DNA of 64,000 bases from BOG-908 sp963795825. GTDB taxonomy: Bacteria; Pseudomonadota; Alphaproteobacteria; Acetobacterales; Acetobacteraceae. Positions 1 to 8,969 of this stretch are shown one piece after another (position 1 is the first letter of the stretch; each line of letters starts with the position of its first letter). The notes under the pieces were generated by a model, which did no database searches, was not told the origin of the DNA, and saw only the letters and a list, made by a program, of their open reading frames with translations. Position numbers and translations under genes: made by a program. The stretch lies in NCBI GenBank assembly GCA_963795825.1, contig CAWCIW010000005.1, forward strand, positions 946,652 through 1,010,651, read 5' to 3'.

Positions 1-181
1 CGGGGCCGTAGATATCGGCGGTGTCGAACAGCGTGATGCCGGAATCCAGGGCGGCGTGGATCAGCGCGGCGGCGTGCCGCGTATCGTCGCCCTTGAAGCG
101 CCACATGCCCCAGGCCAGGCCCGAGACTTCGATCGCCGTGCGGCCGAGATGGCGGGAACGGGCAGGAAGGGACAGGGTCAT
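1..181 (-). CDS. Aldo/keto reductase, N-terminal part (runs off left edge)
   Basis: An ATG at 179-181 reads leftward for 60 codons and leaves the window. The visible part has the N-terminal aldo/keto reductase pattern: a GRTAIEVSGLAWGMWR strand near residues 10-25 and the block FDTADIYG at the very end. In this family that block carries the active-site Asp and Tyr. Members are NADPH-dependent cytoplasmic carbonyl reductases; the substrate cannot be told from 60 residues. It is divergent from the Gfo/Idh/MocA gene starting at 277, with about 95 bases for both promoters. Assignment is firm at family level only. Confidence 0.8.
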   Translation of the reverse strand, partial: MTLSLPARSRHLGRTAIEVSGLAWGMWRFKGDDTRHAAALIHAALDSGITLFDTADIYGP

Positions 182-276
182 GCGATGCGAGCTACCGTGT
201 GTGGGCGCATCTGCTAACGTAGCGCCTGCCGCCTCGCAAGGCTGGTGCTACATCGCATGACAGGAGTAACGACCAC

Positions 277-1353
277 ATGCGTTTCGGATTGATCGGCACA
301 GGGCTGATGGCACAGGAACATATTCGCAATCTGCGCCTGGTGGGCGGATGCGAGGTGGTGGCGCTGGTCGACCCGCAGCCGCAATCGCGCGCCTGGGCGC
401 GCAACACGCTCGGCGATAGCCGCCGGCGCGGCTGCGGAGTATGACGACGTGGCGGCCATGCTGTCGCAGACCAGGCCGGATGCGGTGATCGTGGCGTCGC
501 CGAATTACACGCACCACGCCGTGCTCGGTCCGCTGTTCGGCACCGGTATCCACATACTTTGCGAAAAGCCGCTGGCGACCACCATCGCCGACGCGCGCGA
601 TGTGGCGGCGCGCGCCGCCGCTCATGACGGCGTGTTCTGGGTCGGCATGGAATACCGCTACATGCCGCCGGTCAGCCGCTTCATCGAACAGATACATGCC
701 GGGCGCGCCGGGCGGCTGGTGCGGCTCTCGATCGCCGAGCACCGGTTTCCGTTCCTGCCGAAAGTGGGTGACTGGAACCGCTTCAATCGCAACACCGGCG
801 GCACGATGGTGGAGAAATGCTGCCATTTCTTCGATCTCATGCGCGCTCATCGTCGGCGCAGGAACCGGTGCGCGTCTTCTGTTCGGGCGCTGCGGATGTG
901 AACCATCGCGACGAGCGCTATGATGGTGCCGTGCCGGACATCATCGACAACAGCTACACCATCGTCGAATTTCGCAGGTGGCGTTCGCGCGATGCTGGAT
1001 CTCTGCATGTTCGCCGAAGGCTCGGAGGAGCAGGAGGTGCTGGTCGCGACAGGCGATACCGCCAAGCTCGAGGTCGGCATTCCCAGCGGCATCATCACGC
1101 ATAGCCCGCGTACCGCGTTCCGCGATCCGGCGCAGGTTCGCCGCGAGATGGTGGCGGTGGACGCGGCAGTGCTCGCCGCAGGGCACCATCATGGCGCGAC
1201 CTACTACCAGCTGCGCGCTTTCCTGAATGCCGTGCCGGGCGCGGCAAGGTTGCGGTAACGGCGCAGGACGGCGTGGCCGCCGTGGCCATGGGCCTGGCGG
1301 CGGAGCGCAGCGCTGCGGAGCATCGATGCGTGGGGATTGCGGAGATCGGCTGA
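277..1353 (+). pseudogene. Gfo/Idh/MocA-family oxidoreductase, broken by several frameshifts
   Basis: The gene starts at ATG 277 (MRFGLIGTGLMAQEHI), which has the N-terminal Rossmann motif GxGxxA/G. It can be followed to TGA 1351-1353 only by changing frame about four times, near 415-430, 840-860, 970 and 1240. The conserved residues survive across the breaks. EKPLATT near 565-585 carries the family's catalytic-dyad Lys region, and WVGMEYRYMPPV and the C-terminal domain are also readable. Reassembled it would give about 355 residues, normal for NAD(P)-dependent sugar or inositol dehydrogenases. There is no accumulation of nonsense or missing segments, so the breaks may be sequencing indels rather than decay. 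The substrate is unknown. Confidence 0.75.
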
Positions 1354-1403
1354 CGCGCCATCGTTGAGGTGCAGGCAAGGAAGAAAGTAGGGTTTGTCGA
1401 GAA

Positions 1404-1510
1404 TTATCTTGAAGTTATGATCGCGGCGGCAAGGTAGATCATCGCTGAAAAGCTTTGATCTGTCTTGTCGCTGCGCGGGCAATGCGTTTGAACTCCTTCA
1501 GCATGCAGCG
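1404..1510 (-). pseudogene. Transposase C-terminal remnant, IS5-like
   Basis: Reading leftward, MLKEFKRIA is followed after one frame change by RSDKTDQSFSAMIYLAAA and a TAA at 1404-1406. The pattern K-x-F-R/K-R-I-A-x-R-x-D-K-T-x-x-S-F-x-A-x-I-x-L-A-A is the usual C-terminus of IS5-family transposases. Only this tail is left, next to an IS481-like N-terminal scrap, so the interval may be a composite of two elements or an internal deletion derivative. Confidence 0.4.
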
Positions 1511-1686
1511 GCCCCAGGCGGCATCCCTGTGGTCTGGCAGCGTGCGCCACTTGGCGACGGTCTTTGGTTCAGCTCGAAGCGCGCCGCAAGGGTCCTGTGC
1601 TTTCTTTCGACCTTTGGAGCTCGGCTCGAATACGCGGCGTTGTTCGGACCTGCATGTAGAACGCTGCCTTGGTGCCTCTTCCCCAT
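1498..1686 (-). pseudogene. Transposase N-terminal remnant, IS481-like helix-turn-helix
   Basis: From ATG 1684-1686 the minus strand reads MGKRHQGSV and then TLAARFELNQ. After a one-base change of frame it gives KTVAKWRT. This resembles the N-terminal recognition helix of IS481-type transposases, typically LAARYGINPKTVAKWRKR. The catalytic DDE part is absent. It lies inside the inverted ends at 1378-1738 and cannot be functional. Confidence 0.45.
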
Positions 1687-1736
1687 CTCGCGTCAGTGTT
1701 GCACCATCACACATGGGACCAAACACTACTTTCTTC

Positions 1737-2654
1737 CTATCTTACGATCTCCACGCTAGCCGTCTGCCCCGCAACCAGCCGCATACCGTCCGGCAAACGG
1801 TCGATCGCGATATGCACCGGAACGCGTTGTGCCAGCCGCACCCAGGTGAAAATGGGATTGACCGAAGCCAGACCGCTCGCATCCGTCGTGGCGTTCGGCA
1901 CAACGATGCCGCGCGCCACGCCGGCGACGTGGCCTTCGATCGGCGCGTGCCAGCCGATGAGCAAAGCGCGCGCGTGGTCGCCATCATGTATGTTGGCGAG
2001 CTCGGTCTCTTCGAAATAGCCGTCGATCCAGAATGACTGCGCATCGACGACGGTGAGCACACGCTGTCCGGTCACGCCGTAATCGCCGATGCGGGCTTCC
2101 AGGTTGGTGACGAAACCGTTCACCGGCGAGACGATGCGGGTGCGCTCCAGATTGACCTTCGCCTGCGCCAGCGTGGCCAGCGCCTGGGCCACGGCGGCGG
2201 TGGCCTGGCGAGCGGTGCTGAGATAGCTCTGGCGTTCCTCGAGCGAGGTGGAGAGATCGGTGAGCTTGAGGCGGCGCTGCGCCTCGGTCTGCTTGTTCGC
2301 CTCGTTGATGCGGGCCTGGTCCAAATTGGCCTGGGCATTGTCGACGGCGATGGCGAAGTCGGTCGGTTCGATCTCGAGCAGGAGGTCGCCGCGATGGACA
2401 TACTGGTTGTCGGCCACCGGCAGGCTGGCGATGCGGCCGGAGATCTCCGGGGCGAGGGTGACGACGTTGGCGCGCACGGTCCCGTCGCGCGTCCAGGGCG
2501 GTGCCGCGTAGGATTGCCAGGCAGCCCAGGCGGCGACGATGGCGGCGGCCAGCACCATGAGCGTGACGAGCACGGGGACCAGGCGGGGTGCTGCGCCGTG
2601 GCGGGCCGGGGCGAGCTTGAGGGGGGCGGTCAGGGTGTCGTCAGGATTGGGCAT
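1737..2654 (-). CDS. HlyD-family efflux periplasmic adaptor (AaeA/EmrA-like)
   Basis: A 305-residue membrane-fusion protein. The start is placed at ATG 2652-2654, which overlaps the stop of the DUF1656 gene by one base (TGATG). One N-terminal membrane helix (about residues 27-48) is followed by the first half of the biotinyl-lipoyl domain (RDGTVRANVVTLAPEISG). A coiled-coil hairpin (about 90-160) and the second lipoyl half (IVSPVNGFVTNLEARIGD) come next. In this family the adaptor links an inner-membrane pump to the outer membrane. With the neighbouring FUSC and DUF1656 genes it matches the AaeA-AaeX-AaeB layout for aromatic acid efflux. The stop TAG at 1737-1739 lies in the IS remnant's end, so the last residues may have been altered. 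Confidence 0.88.
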   Translation of the reverse strand: MPNPDDTLTAPLKLAPARHGAAPRLVPVLVTLMVLAAAIVAAWAAWQSYAAPPWTRDGTVRANVVTLAPEISGRIASLPVADNQYVHRGDLLLEIEPTDFAIAVDNAQANLDQARINEANKQTEAQRRLKLTDLSTSLEERQSYLSTARQATAAVAQALATLAQAKVNLERTRIVSPVNGFVTNLEARIGDYGVTGQRVLTVVDAQSFWIDGYFEETELANIHDGDHARALLIGWHAPIEGHVAGVARGIVVPNATTDASGLASVNPIFTWVRLAQRVPVHIAIDRLPDGMRLVAGQTASVEIVR

Positions 2655-2863
2655 CAGCTCAGTCTTCCTACGGCGATCACGATGGCGGAGAAGATGATCA
2701 CCAGAAGGCACAAATTCACCAGAGCGGGGTGCCAGATGCGGCTGGTGAGGCCGGTCCGGTCGATCACCTGGCGAAGGGCGAGGAGAAGGAACCAGGCGGC
2801 TACCAGCATGGGGGCGATCGGGGAGACCAGGATGCCGAACAGGTTCACTTCGGCGTATCGCAT
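2654..2863 (-). CDS. DUF1656 small membrane protein (AaeX-like)
   Basis: A 69-residue protein, MRYAEVNLFGILVSPIAP onward, with two membrane segments at about residues 8-30 and 45-65. DUF1656 (AaeX type) proteins occur almost always between a FUSC pump and a HlyD adaptor, as here. They are thought to be accessory parts of that efflux complex. The start is ATG 2861-2863, and the stop is shared with the start of the adaptor gene, showing translational coupling. Confidence 0.85.
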   Translation of the reverse strand: MRYAEVNLFGILVSPIAPMLVAAWFLLLALRQVIDRTGLTSRIWHPALVNLCLLVIIFSAIVIAVGRLS

Positions 2864-2943
2864 GGCGGATGTTCCTGGCGAAGCTGGTATTCGTGGCGCG
2901 GCAGGAGTTCGCTCGGGTCCGCCCTGCCTCCTTTCGAAACGCG

Positions 2944-4893
2944 CTATTTTTCTACTGTAGCCGGCGCGGCGCCGAAATAGGAATCGTGCCGGTTCAGGGC
3001 TTCCTGCAGGGCGAGCAGGGACGCCCTCACGCGCAAGGCCTCCGGCATCGGGTCGCCGGCGAAGGCCTGGTCGGCGCTGCGCAGCGCCTGGCTGGCGGCA
3101 TCGAGGCGGCCTTCGCCGAGCGCCGCCAGCAGCGCGCCGAGCGCGGGCACGTGGCTGAACCTGGCGGCCCAGAACCGGAGCCGCAGGGCGGCGCCGCCGA
3201 CGAACAGCGCGCTGGCCACTTCGGCATGGGCCCGCTTGCTGCTGCCTTCCGGCAGGGCGGCCAGGCGGCCATACATCAGCGCTTCCCAGGCGCGCTGGGT
3301 GGGCGGGCGTCGCGTCGTGGCGAGGCGGCGGAAATCGCGCAGGGTGAGCAGGCGCAGCCGTTCGGCGCGGCGTTCCGGGGAGAGCTGCGGCAGCAGGGTC
3401 ATGCCGAGCAGGCCGAACCCGACGCCCACGACGATCGCCAGGGTGGTATTGTAGAAGGCGGCCGTGTCGTATTGCGGCAGGTTCGCCGGCGCCAGCAGCG
3501 GGGTGAAATTGGTGGCCGCCGCCACGAAAAAGGCGGGGCGGAACGTGCCGGCGCTCAGCGCCGAGAGCGGGATAAGCGCGATCGCCAGCACGAGGGCCAG
3601 GCTGAGGAAGCCTTCGCGGTTCGGCAGCACGGCGAAATTGACGATGCCGGCGAGTATCGCCGTGGCCAGCGTGCCGGCCAGGAACTGCCAGGCGCTGGAA
3701 ATCGCGGTCTCGCCGCGCGGCGAGAGCAGCAGCACCACGATGGCCGCGAACAGCAGGGCGGTGGTGCCGCTGGGCCAGGCGGTGATGATCCACCACAGGG
3801 CGGTCGCCAGGATGACGAAAAAGGCGCGCAGGGCGTTGATCAGCGCCGGCAGCAGGTCGGGCGAGCGCAAGGTGGCTGTGCCGGCCAGGTCCTCGGCGCG
3901 CGCGGGTTCCACCAGCAGGGCCACGCCGTTCAGCGCCGCGGCCAGGCCCTGCAGGGACTCGGTGAGGCCGACCTGGACGAGTTCGGCTCCGCTGGTCTGC
4001 GCCACGACCGCGCGCATGGCCTCCGCGGCGGCACGGCAGCGGTCTCGCGTCTCGGCCGGCAGGGTGCGCGCGGTGAGCACGATGGCCGGGCCCGGCGGCA
4101 GTACAGCGCGGAACGGCGCCACATCGGCAGCGGCTTGTGCCGGCTGCGTGTTCTCCAGATGGGTGGCGACCATGCGCCAGCCGGACAGGGCGGCGAAAAG
4201 GCCGTTGACCGCGGCGCCGAGGGCGCGCGAGCGCACGCGCAAATCGGGGCTTTCGCCCACGGTCTCGTCGAGCAGGGCGGCCACCGCGCTGGCGCGGGCG
4301 ATCAGCGTGCGGCGGGCATCCACGCTGTCGCCGCCGGGGTGTTCGCAGGAGTGGCGCAGGCCGAGGCCGATCTGGCGGGCGATGTCCGCGATGGTGGTGG
4401 CCGCGCGCTCGCGCGCGGTGCCGCGGCCGGTCAGCACCAGGACCAGGCCGGCGCAGACGATGCCGAGGGCGATCTCGGTGGCCCGCGCGACGGCCAGGAG
4501 GAAGACGCCGTCCGGGCTGGCGATCGCATCCGCGGCGATGATGACGGCGGTGTATCCGGCCAGGGCGGCGGCGTAGCTGGCGAAATTCAGCAGCACGGTG
4601 GCGGCGAATCCGCATAGGCCGCACCAGACGGCAAGGGCGATCAGGAAGCCGGTGCGGCTCTGCGGAAAGGCCGCCATGAGCAGGACGGCGACGATCGCGC
4701 CGAGGAACGTGCCGATCAGGCGGAAATTCGCCTTGCGCAGGGAGGCGCCGAGGCTGGGCTGGCAGACGATGGCGGCCGAGGTGCCGGCCCAGAACGGGTT
4801 CTCCAGTTGCAGCCAGTAGGCCAGGAACAGCGCGAGGCAGACCGACACCCAGACGCGCAGGCCGTAGGCGAGCAAGCCGGTCAGGCGGGACAT
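2944..4893 (-). CDS. FUSC-family inner-membrane efflux protein (AaeB-like)
   Basis: The protein has 649 residues from ATG 4891-4893 (MSRLTGLLAYGLRVW); an upstream in-frame Met at 4959 would add 22 residues unlike the family. An N-terminal bundle of about six membrane helices (residues about 5-175) is followed by a long soluble stretch. A second bundle (about 345-505) and a cytoplasmic tail complete the duplicated fusaric-acid-resistance fold. Members extrude aromatic carboxylic acids with a HlyD partner. It is the first gene of the operon FUSC - DUF1656 - HlyD, with 80 bases before DUF1656. A LysR gene ends 167 bases upstream on the same strand and could regulate it, though that LysR faces another target. 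Confidence 0.9.
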   Translation of the reverse strand: MSRLTGLLAYGLRVWVSVCLALFLAYWLQLENPFWAGTSAAIVCQPSLGASLRKANFRLIGTFLGAIVAVLLMAAFPQSRTGFLIALAVWCGLCGFAATVLLNFASYAAALAGYTAVIIAADAIASPDGVFLLAVARATEIALGIVCAGLVLVLTGRGTARERAATTIADIARQIGLGLRHSCEHPGGDSVDARRTLIARASAVAALLDETVGESPDLRVRSRALGAAVNGLFAALSGWRMVATHLENTQPAQAAADVAPFRAVLPPGPAIVLTARTLPAETRDRCRAAAEAMRAVVAQTSGAELVQVGLTESLQGLAAALNGVALLVEPARAEDLAGTATLRSPDLLPALINALRAFFVILATALWWIITAWPSGTTALLFAAIVVLLLSPRGETAISSAWQFLAGTLATAILAGIVNFAVLPNREGFLSLALVLAIALIPLSALSAGTFRPAFFVAAATNFTPLLAPANLPQYDTAAFYNTTLAIVVGVGFGLLGMTLLPQLSPERRAERLRLLTLRDFRRLATTRRPPTQRAWEALMYGRLAALPEGSSKRAHAEVASALFVGGAALRLRFWAARFSHVPALGALLAALGEGRLDAASQALRSADQAFAGDPMPEALRVRASLLALQEALNRHDSYFGAAPATVEK

Positions 4894-5060
4894 GGCTGGG
4901 GGGCTGCGAGGGTCTGGTTCACGCGTGGAATGCCGTCGGTTGGGAGGCCTGCATAGCACGAACCGGCGCTGGCGGGCGGCCCCGGCTTGCGCTCGGGAGG
5001 CGCATCTAGCGGGTCTTGCGCAGGCCGAGCCGACGCGCGTTTACGTGTTTGCAAAGCCCC

Positions 5061-5960
5061 TCACGCCCCTGCCCTGTAGCGGATCGCCTCGACCAGGCGT
5101 GCAAATGCCGCCGAGTGCTGCCGCCTGCTCGGGTAATACAGATGATACCCCGGAAAAGGCGGGCACCATTCATCGAGCAAACGGACGAGGCGCCCGTGGC
5201 CGATGTCGGGCAGGACATAATCCTCTGGCAGATACGCGACACCGAGGCCGTCCAGCGCAGCCTGCAGGGCGAGCGCGGTATCGTTCACCGTAAGCTGGCC
5301 CTCCACACGCACGTTGAGCGCGCGGCCGGCGTGCTCGAACTCCCAGGCGTAGAGTCCCCCATAGGTCGGGAAACGCAGGTTGATGCAGCCATGGCGTGCC
5401 AGGTCCTGTGGCTCCCGGGGCGGCTCGCGACCTGCCAGGTAGGCCGGCGCGGCGACCGCGGCCATACGCAGATCCGGACCGATCCGTAGCGCCACCATGT
5501 CCTTGGCGATCGTCTCGCCGAGACGCACGCCGGCATCGAACCGTTCGGCGACGATGTCGACGAAACCGGCATCGACACTGACCTCGACTTCGATTTCGGG
5601 AAAAGCGGGCAGCAGCCGCGCGAGCGCGGGCGCCAGGATGGTCCGGGCGGGATGTTCGCTCGTCGTGATGCGGATGCGCCCCGCAGGACGGTCCCGCAAC
5701 TCGCTCAGCGCTGCCAGTTCGGCTTCGATGCCGTCGAAATGCGGCCCGATGGTGGCGAGCAGCCGTTCGCCGGCTTCGGTCGACACGACGCTGCGGGTGG
5801 TGCGTGTGAGCAGACGTAGACCGAGCCGTTCCTCGAGACCGCGCATCGCGTGGCTGAGCGCCGAGGTGGACACGCCCATCCGGGCAGCGGCCCGGGTGAA
5901 GCTCCGCTCTTCGGCGACGGCGCGAAAGGCGAGAAGGTCATTAAAGGTTTGGCGCGCCAT
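5061..5960 (-). CDS. LysR-family transcriptional regulator
   Basis: A 299-residue, full-length LysR protein. The N-terminal winged helix-turn-helix (FRAVAEERSFTRAAARMGVS, residues 12-31, then SALSHAMRGLEERLGLRLL) is followed by the LysR substrate-binding fold with typical features (DAGVRLGE, YLPEDYVLPDI). It is divergent from the carboxymuconolactone-decarboxylase-like gene at 6055. That spacing and the palindrome at 5961-5979 suggest it regulates itself and the downstream pair. The effector is unknown. This subgroup (RTTRSVVSTEAGERLL) often controls oxidoreductase genes. Confidence 0.92.
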   Translation of the reverse strand: MARQTFNDLLAFRAVAEERSFTRAAARMGVSTSALSHAMRGLEERLGLRLLTRTTRSVVSTEAGERLLATIGPHFDGIEAELAALSELRDRPAGRIRITTSEHPARTILAPALARLLPAFPEIEVEVSVDAGFVDIVAERFDAGVRLGETIAKDMVALRIGPDLRMAAVAAPAYLAGREPPREPQDLARHGCINLRFPTYGGLYAWEFEHAGRALNVRVEGQLTVNDTALALQAALDGLGVAYLPEDYVLPDIGHGRLVRLLDEWCPPFPGYHLYYPSRRQHSAAFARLVEAIRYRAGA

Positions 5961-5979
5961 TGTTGAACCTCATTCAACA
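5961..5979. promoter_or_regulatory. Perfect inverted repeat, probable LysR operator
   Basis: TGTTGAA and TTCAACA are separated by five bases, directly upstream of the LysR start codon and in the divergent intergenic region. The 7-5-7 geometry fits a LysR box (T-N11-A inside a dyad). A site abutting the regulator's own start codon suggests autorepression, which is inferred. Confidence 0.6.
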
Positions 5980-6054
5980 CAGCATGCGCATTGTAGAGTC
6001 TAATTGCGCTCCCGCCCACAGCCTAGATCATCGGCAAGCAAGGAGTAGCGGTAT

Positions 6055-6387
6055 ATGGCCGACGAGACGAAACCGATGCGGGCGCCCTGGGGCGACATTG
6101 CGCCGCGTCTGACAGAGATAAGCGACAACGTCCTTTTCAACGACGTGTGGAAGCGCCCCGGCCTCAGCCCGCGCGACCGCAGCCTGATCACTGTCGCCAG
6201 CCTGATTGCGCTATATCGCGAGAACGAACTGCCGTTCCATCTGGAAAAGGCGATCGAGAACGGCGTCACGCGCGACGAGATCGTGGAGATGATCACCCAC
6301 CTCGCCTTCTATTCGGGCTGGCCGACCGCGAGCACCGCACTCGCGGTCTTTCGCCGCGTGTTCGACGGTGATGACGCATCGGCGTGA
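6055..6387 (+). CDS. Carboxymuconolactone decarboxylase (AhpD-like) family protein
   Basis: A 110-residue single-domain protein. The CMD-fold signature is clear: RPGLSPRDRSLITVASLIAL (residues about 36-55), then LPFHLEKAIENGVTRDEI and HLAFYSGWPTASTALAV. It lacks the CxxC pair of the peroxidase-type AhpD, so it resembles the YurZ or 4-carboxymuconolactone decarboxylase branch. The upstream AAGGAG-type site is good. It is followed 37 bases later by an aldo/keto reductase in the same direction, a common pairing under LysR control. The true substrate is not known; ring-opening chemistry should not be assumed. Confidence 0.85.
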   Translation: MADETKPMRAPWGDIAPRLTEISDNVLFNDVWKRPGLSPRDRSLITVASLIALYRENELPFHLEKAIENGVTRDEIVEMITHLAFYSGWPTASTALAVFRRVFDGDDASA

Positions 6388-6423
6388 TTGGGCGGCAAAC
6401 TAATCAACTTGCGAAGGAGCACG

Positions 6424-7451
6424 ATGATGCAAAAGCGTGAACTCGGCCGCAGCGGCCTTGCCGTATCTTCCATGGGCCTCGGCTGCATGGGTATCAGCTT
6501 CAGCTACGGCACGAAGCTCGCAAAAGCCGACGGTGTCGCCCTGATCCGCGAAGCGGTCAGGCGCGGCGTGACGTTCTTCGATACCGCCGAAGTATATGGT
6601 CCGTTCGAGAATGAAGAGGTGGTCGGCGAAGCGCTGCGGCCGATCCGCGACGAGGTTGTGATAGCAACCAAGTTCGGCTTCGACATCGATTTCGCGACGC
6701 GCGAAAACCGCGGCATCACCAGCCGTCCGGAGCGCATACGCAAGGCCGTCGATGGCTCGCTCAAGCGGCTCGGCATCGAAGTCATCGATCTTCTCTACCA
6801 GCACCGCGTCGATCCGACGGTGCCGATCGAGGATGTCGCCGGCACGGTCCGCGACCTGATTGCCGAAGGCAAGGTGAGGCATTTCGGCATGTCCGAACCG
6901 GGCGTCCGACGCTGCGCCGCGCCCATGCGGTGCAGCCGGTGGCCGCGGTGCAGAACGAATATTCGCTGTGGTGGCGCGATGCCCGAGACGAACGGCATAC
7001 TCGACGCCTGCGACGAACTCGGCATCGGCTTCGTGCCGTATAGCCCGCTCGGCAAGGGCTTCCTGACCGGCGCCATAACACAGGAGACCAAGCTCGGCGA
7101 AGGGGATTTCCGCAACAGCCTGCCGCGCTTCTCGGCCGATGCGATGGCGAAGAACCAGGCGTTCGTCGATCTGCTCAAGCGCGTCGGCCAGCAAAAGGGC
7201 GCCACCCCGGCACAGATCGCACTCGCCTGGCTGCTGGCGCAGCGGCCGTATATCGTGCCGATCCCGGGCACGACCAAGCTGCACCGGCTCGAGGAGAACC
7301 TGGCGCGGCAGACCTGGTTCTGACGGATACCGATCTTCGGCGAGATCGCGGAGGCGGCGTCGGGCATCCAGGCAGAAGGCGACGCGCTATGCGCCGGCGC
7401 AAATTGGCGATGGTCGGCCGCGACGCGCCGCCCGTGGGCGCCGGCGCCTGA
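6424..7451 (+). pseudogene. Aldo/keto reductase (quinone/pyridoxal-reductase-like), multiple frame changes
   Basis: The start is ATG 6424 (MMQKRELGRSGLAVSSMGLG) after GAAGGAG. FFDTAEVYGPFENEE carries the active-site Asp and Tyr, and IATKFGF carries the Lys. From about 6903 to 6981 the open frame is wrong: one base is missing at the start of this stretch and one extra C (GATGCCCGAG) sits at its end. In the other frame the expected HAVQPVAAVQNEYSLWWRD is fully conserved. The C-terminus is also out of frame after about 7308; the family ending LAMVGRDAP can be read up to TGA 7449-7451. All missing parts are present, so indel errors are as likely as pseudogenisation. Confidence 0.75.
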
Positions 7452-7985
7452 GCTTTCTGGCTCGCCGCGAGAAGCCATTCACGTATCGCGTGGGTGAGGA
7501 CGGCCCAGGTGGGTCACCGATGCCTATGGTCGGCTTTTCGCGGCGACGAATTTAATTTGGCTTGTTTGCGTTCGATGGAATCGAAGTCGGGCGTGTGGAC
7601 AGCAGCAAGGAGCTTGGCGCTACCGGGCGCATGGCGCGGCAGCGAATTATGTCTTCACGAGAAGAGACTTCGCTGTATGCGAAGGATCGCGCAGTCGCGA
7701 TGGTGATGCGCCTATCATGCAACAGAACCCAGCAACGCGGTCGCGCCACGACGTTCGCGGTTCGAATATCGTCTACCCGGCATCTCGATGACGGCGGAAG
7801 CGGATTGTTCCATATCTGGAAAGCAGCATCCGGTATTCCGGCGGTCGTCCCGGCTCGCGTTCTTAAAAAGCGGGAGGTATGTCAGGCGTGATATCTCTGC
7901 TCCCGGACGAGCCGGAGATCACGGCGGTGTTGCAGGCTGATTGTCAGTCTGTAGAACCGAGACTGAACCGAACGGGAGAGCCTAT
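7452..7985. other. Intergenic stretch, nothing recognised
   Basis: About 530 bases between the aldo/keto reductase and the exported protein. Short open frames exist on both strands but none shows a known motif or a convincing ribosome site. It should hold the promoter of the gene at 7986. Confidence 0.5.
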
Positions 7986-8969
7986 ATGGTCGACGAACTC
8001 GCGCACAGAAGCAGCGCGCAACGGGGTCCCCTACGTTTGGCTTCCGCATCTGCCCTGGGAGCCTGCCTTTTGATCGGCTCGCTGGCCGCGCGCACCGCAT
8101 TGGCCGAGGACACCTCTTCTGCGGCAGGACCGAACCACCTCCCGACGAACTGGCGGGACATCAAGGATGGGGTGGGTGGCTATCCCGCCGGCCCGATGCT
8201 TGAGATCGCCGTGCGGCATACCCACTCGCCCAAACTTGAAATGTTCAAGTGGCGCTCTGAATTCATCGCGATGTTGAGCGCGCAACCGGGCCCGCTGGTC
8301 GAGCGCGAGTGGCATTCGACCTGGAGCCTTCCCGCGAATACGGGTGCCGGCACCTGGACCGGTATGACCTGGTGGGAAAACCAGCAGAAATGGCAGGACA
8401 TGGCCAACGTGCTGTTCCCCACTCCTATTGCAGCGTCATGGTTGAAAACGCTCGACATGACGCTGATCTTTGTCAAACCGCTCGACAGCGATTTCGACCT
8501 TCATACACTTGCGCAGTCCGGCGGGCAGGTGCTCGAACTGGGCCTGCTCGCCTTTCCGGCGCAGGCGGCGAACGCTGCCGGCGACGACTATCCCGCTTCC
8601 GTCCGGACCTACCTCGACACGCTGAAGAAGAATGGTGCCGCTGCCTACAGGTTCGCGATCTACGACAACCCGACCGGGCTGGTAGGCCCCTATACCGTCG
8701 CTTACAACAAGAACGGCCCGCCTGCCGCTACCGGCGAGAGATGGTTCGTTTACATGGCGACCTACGACACTGCGGAGCTGCGGACGCGCGTGCAATCGAC
8801 AGGCGAAGTACATGGCGCGTTCGATGCACTCACGAATGCGTTCGTCAAAGAACATTCCGACATACAGGTCATGACGCGAACCACCTCGCAAATATGCGTC
8901 AAGAGCAAGACGAATACTGTACTCGCTCGATCCGGACGACTGCCACGTGGGCGTCATGGGGAGTGGTGA
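7986..8969 (+). CDS. Exported protein of unknown function
   Basis: 327 residues from ATG 7986 after GGGAGAG; an upstream in-frame Met at 7941 is less likely because the signal peptide starts at 7986. Residues 1-40 form a secretion signal with a hydrophobic core (ASALGACLLIGSLAARTALA) and a plausible cleavage before EDTSS. The mature part has many aromatic residues (GTWTGMTWWENQQKW) and a repeated alpha/beta pattern. The last third (TGERWFVYMATYDTAELRTR) recalls small ferredoxin-like barrel domains, but no family is certain. No partners are adjacent. A further open frame with several Cys follows in another phase at about 8930-9110 and could be its displaced C-terminus. Confidence 0.6.
   Translation: MVDELAHRSSAQRGPLRLASASALGACLLIGSLAARTALAEDTSSAAGPNHLPTNWRDIKDGVGGYPAGPMLEIAVRHTHSPKLEMFKWRSEFIAMLSAQPGPLVEREWHSTWSLPANTGAGTWTGMTWWENQQKWQDMANVLFPTPIAASWLKTLDMTLIFVKPLDSDFDLHTLAQSGGQVLELGLLAFPAQAANAAGDDYPASVRTYLDTLKKNGAAAYRFAIYDNPTGLVGPYTVAYNKNGPPAATGERWFVYMATYDTAELRTRVQSTGEVHGAFDALTNAFVKEHSDIQVMTRTTSQICVKSKTNTVLARSGRLPRGRHGEW

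Larger units (their letters stand above)
1378..1738. mobile_element. Degenerate IS remnant bounded by inverted ends
   Basis: AGGAAGAAAGTAG at 1378-1390 recurs as its exact reverse complement at 1726-1738. The match continues inward for six more bases with one mismatch (GGTTTG versus TGTTTG). The 361-bp interval between the ends holds broken transposase-like coding on the minus strand. The right end overlaps the stop codon of the efflux adaptor at 1737-1739, so the element probably sits exactly at the 3' end of that gene. No target-site duplication was recognised. The element is too short and broken to move by itself. Confidence 0.5.

Noticed and set aside
2869..4617. A 582-codon plus-strand open frame opposite the FUSC gene
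   Set aside because: Rich in Arg, Gly and Gln with no motif. It is a GC-rich shadow of the FUSC gene, whose membrane helices and operon context are clear.
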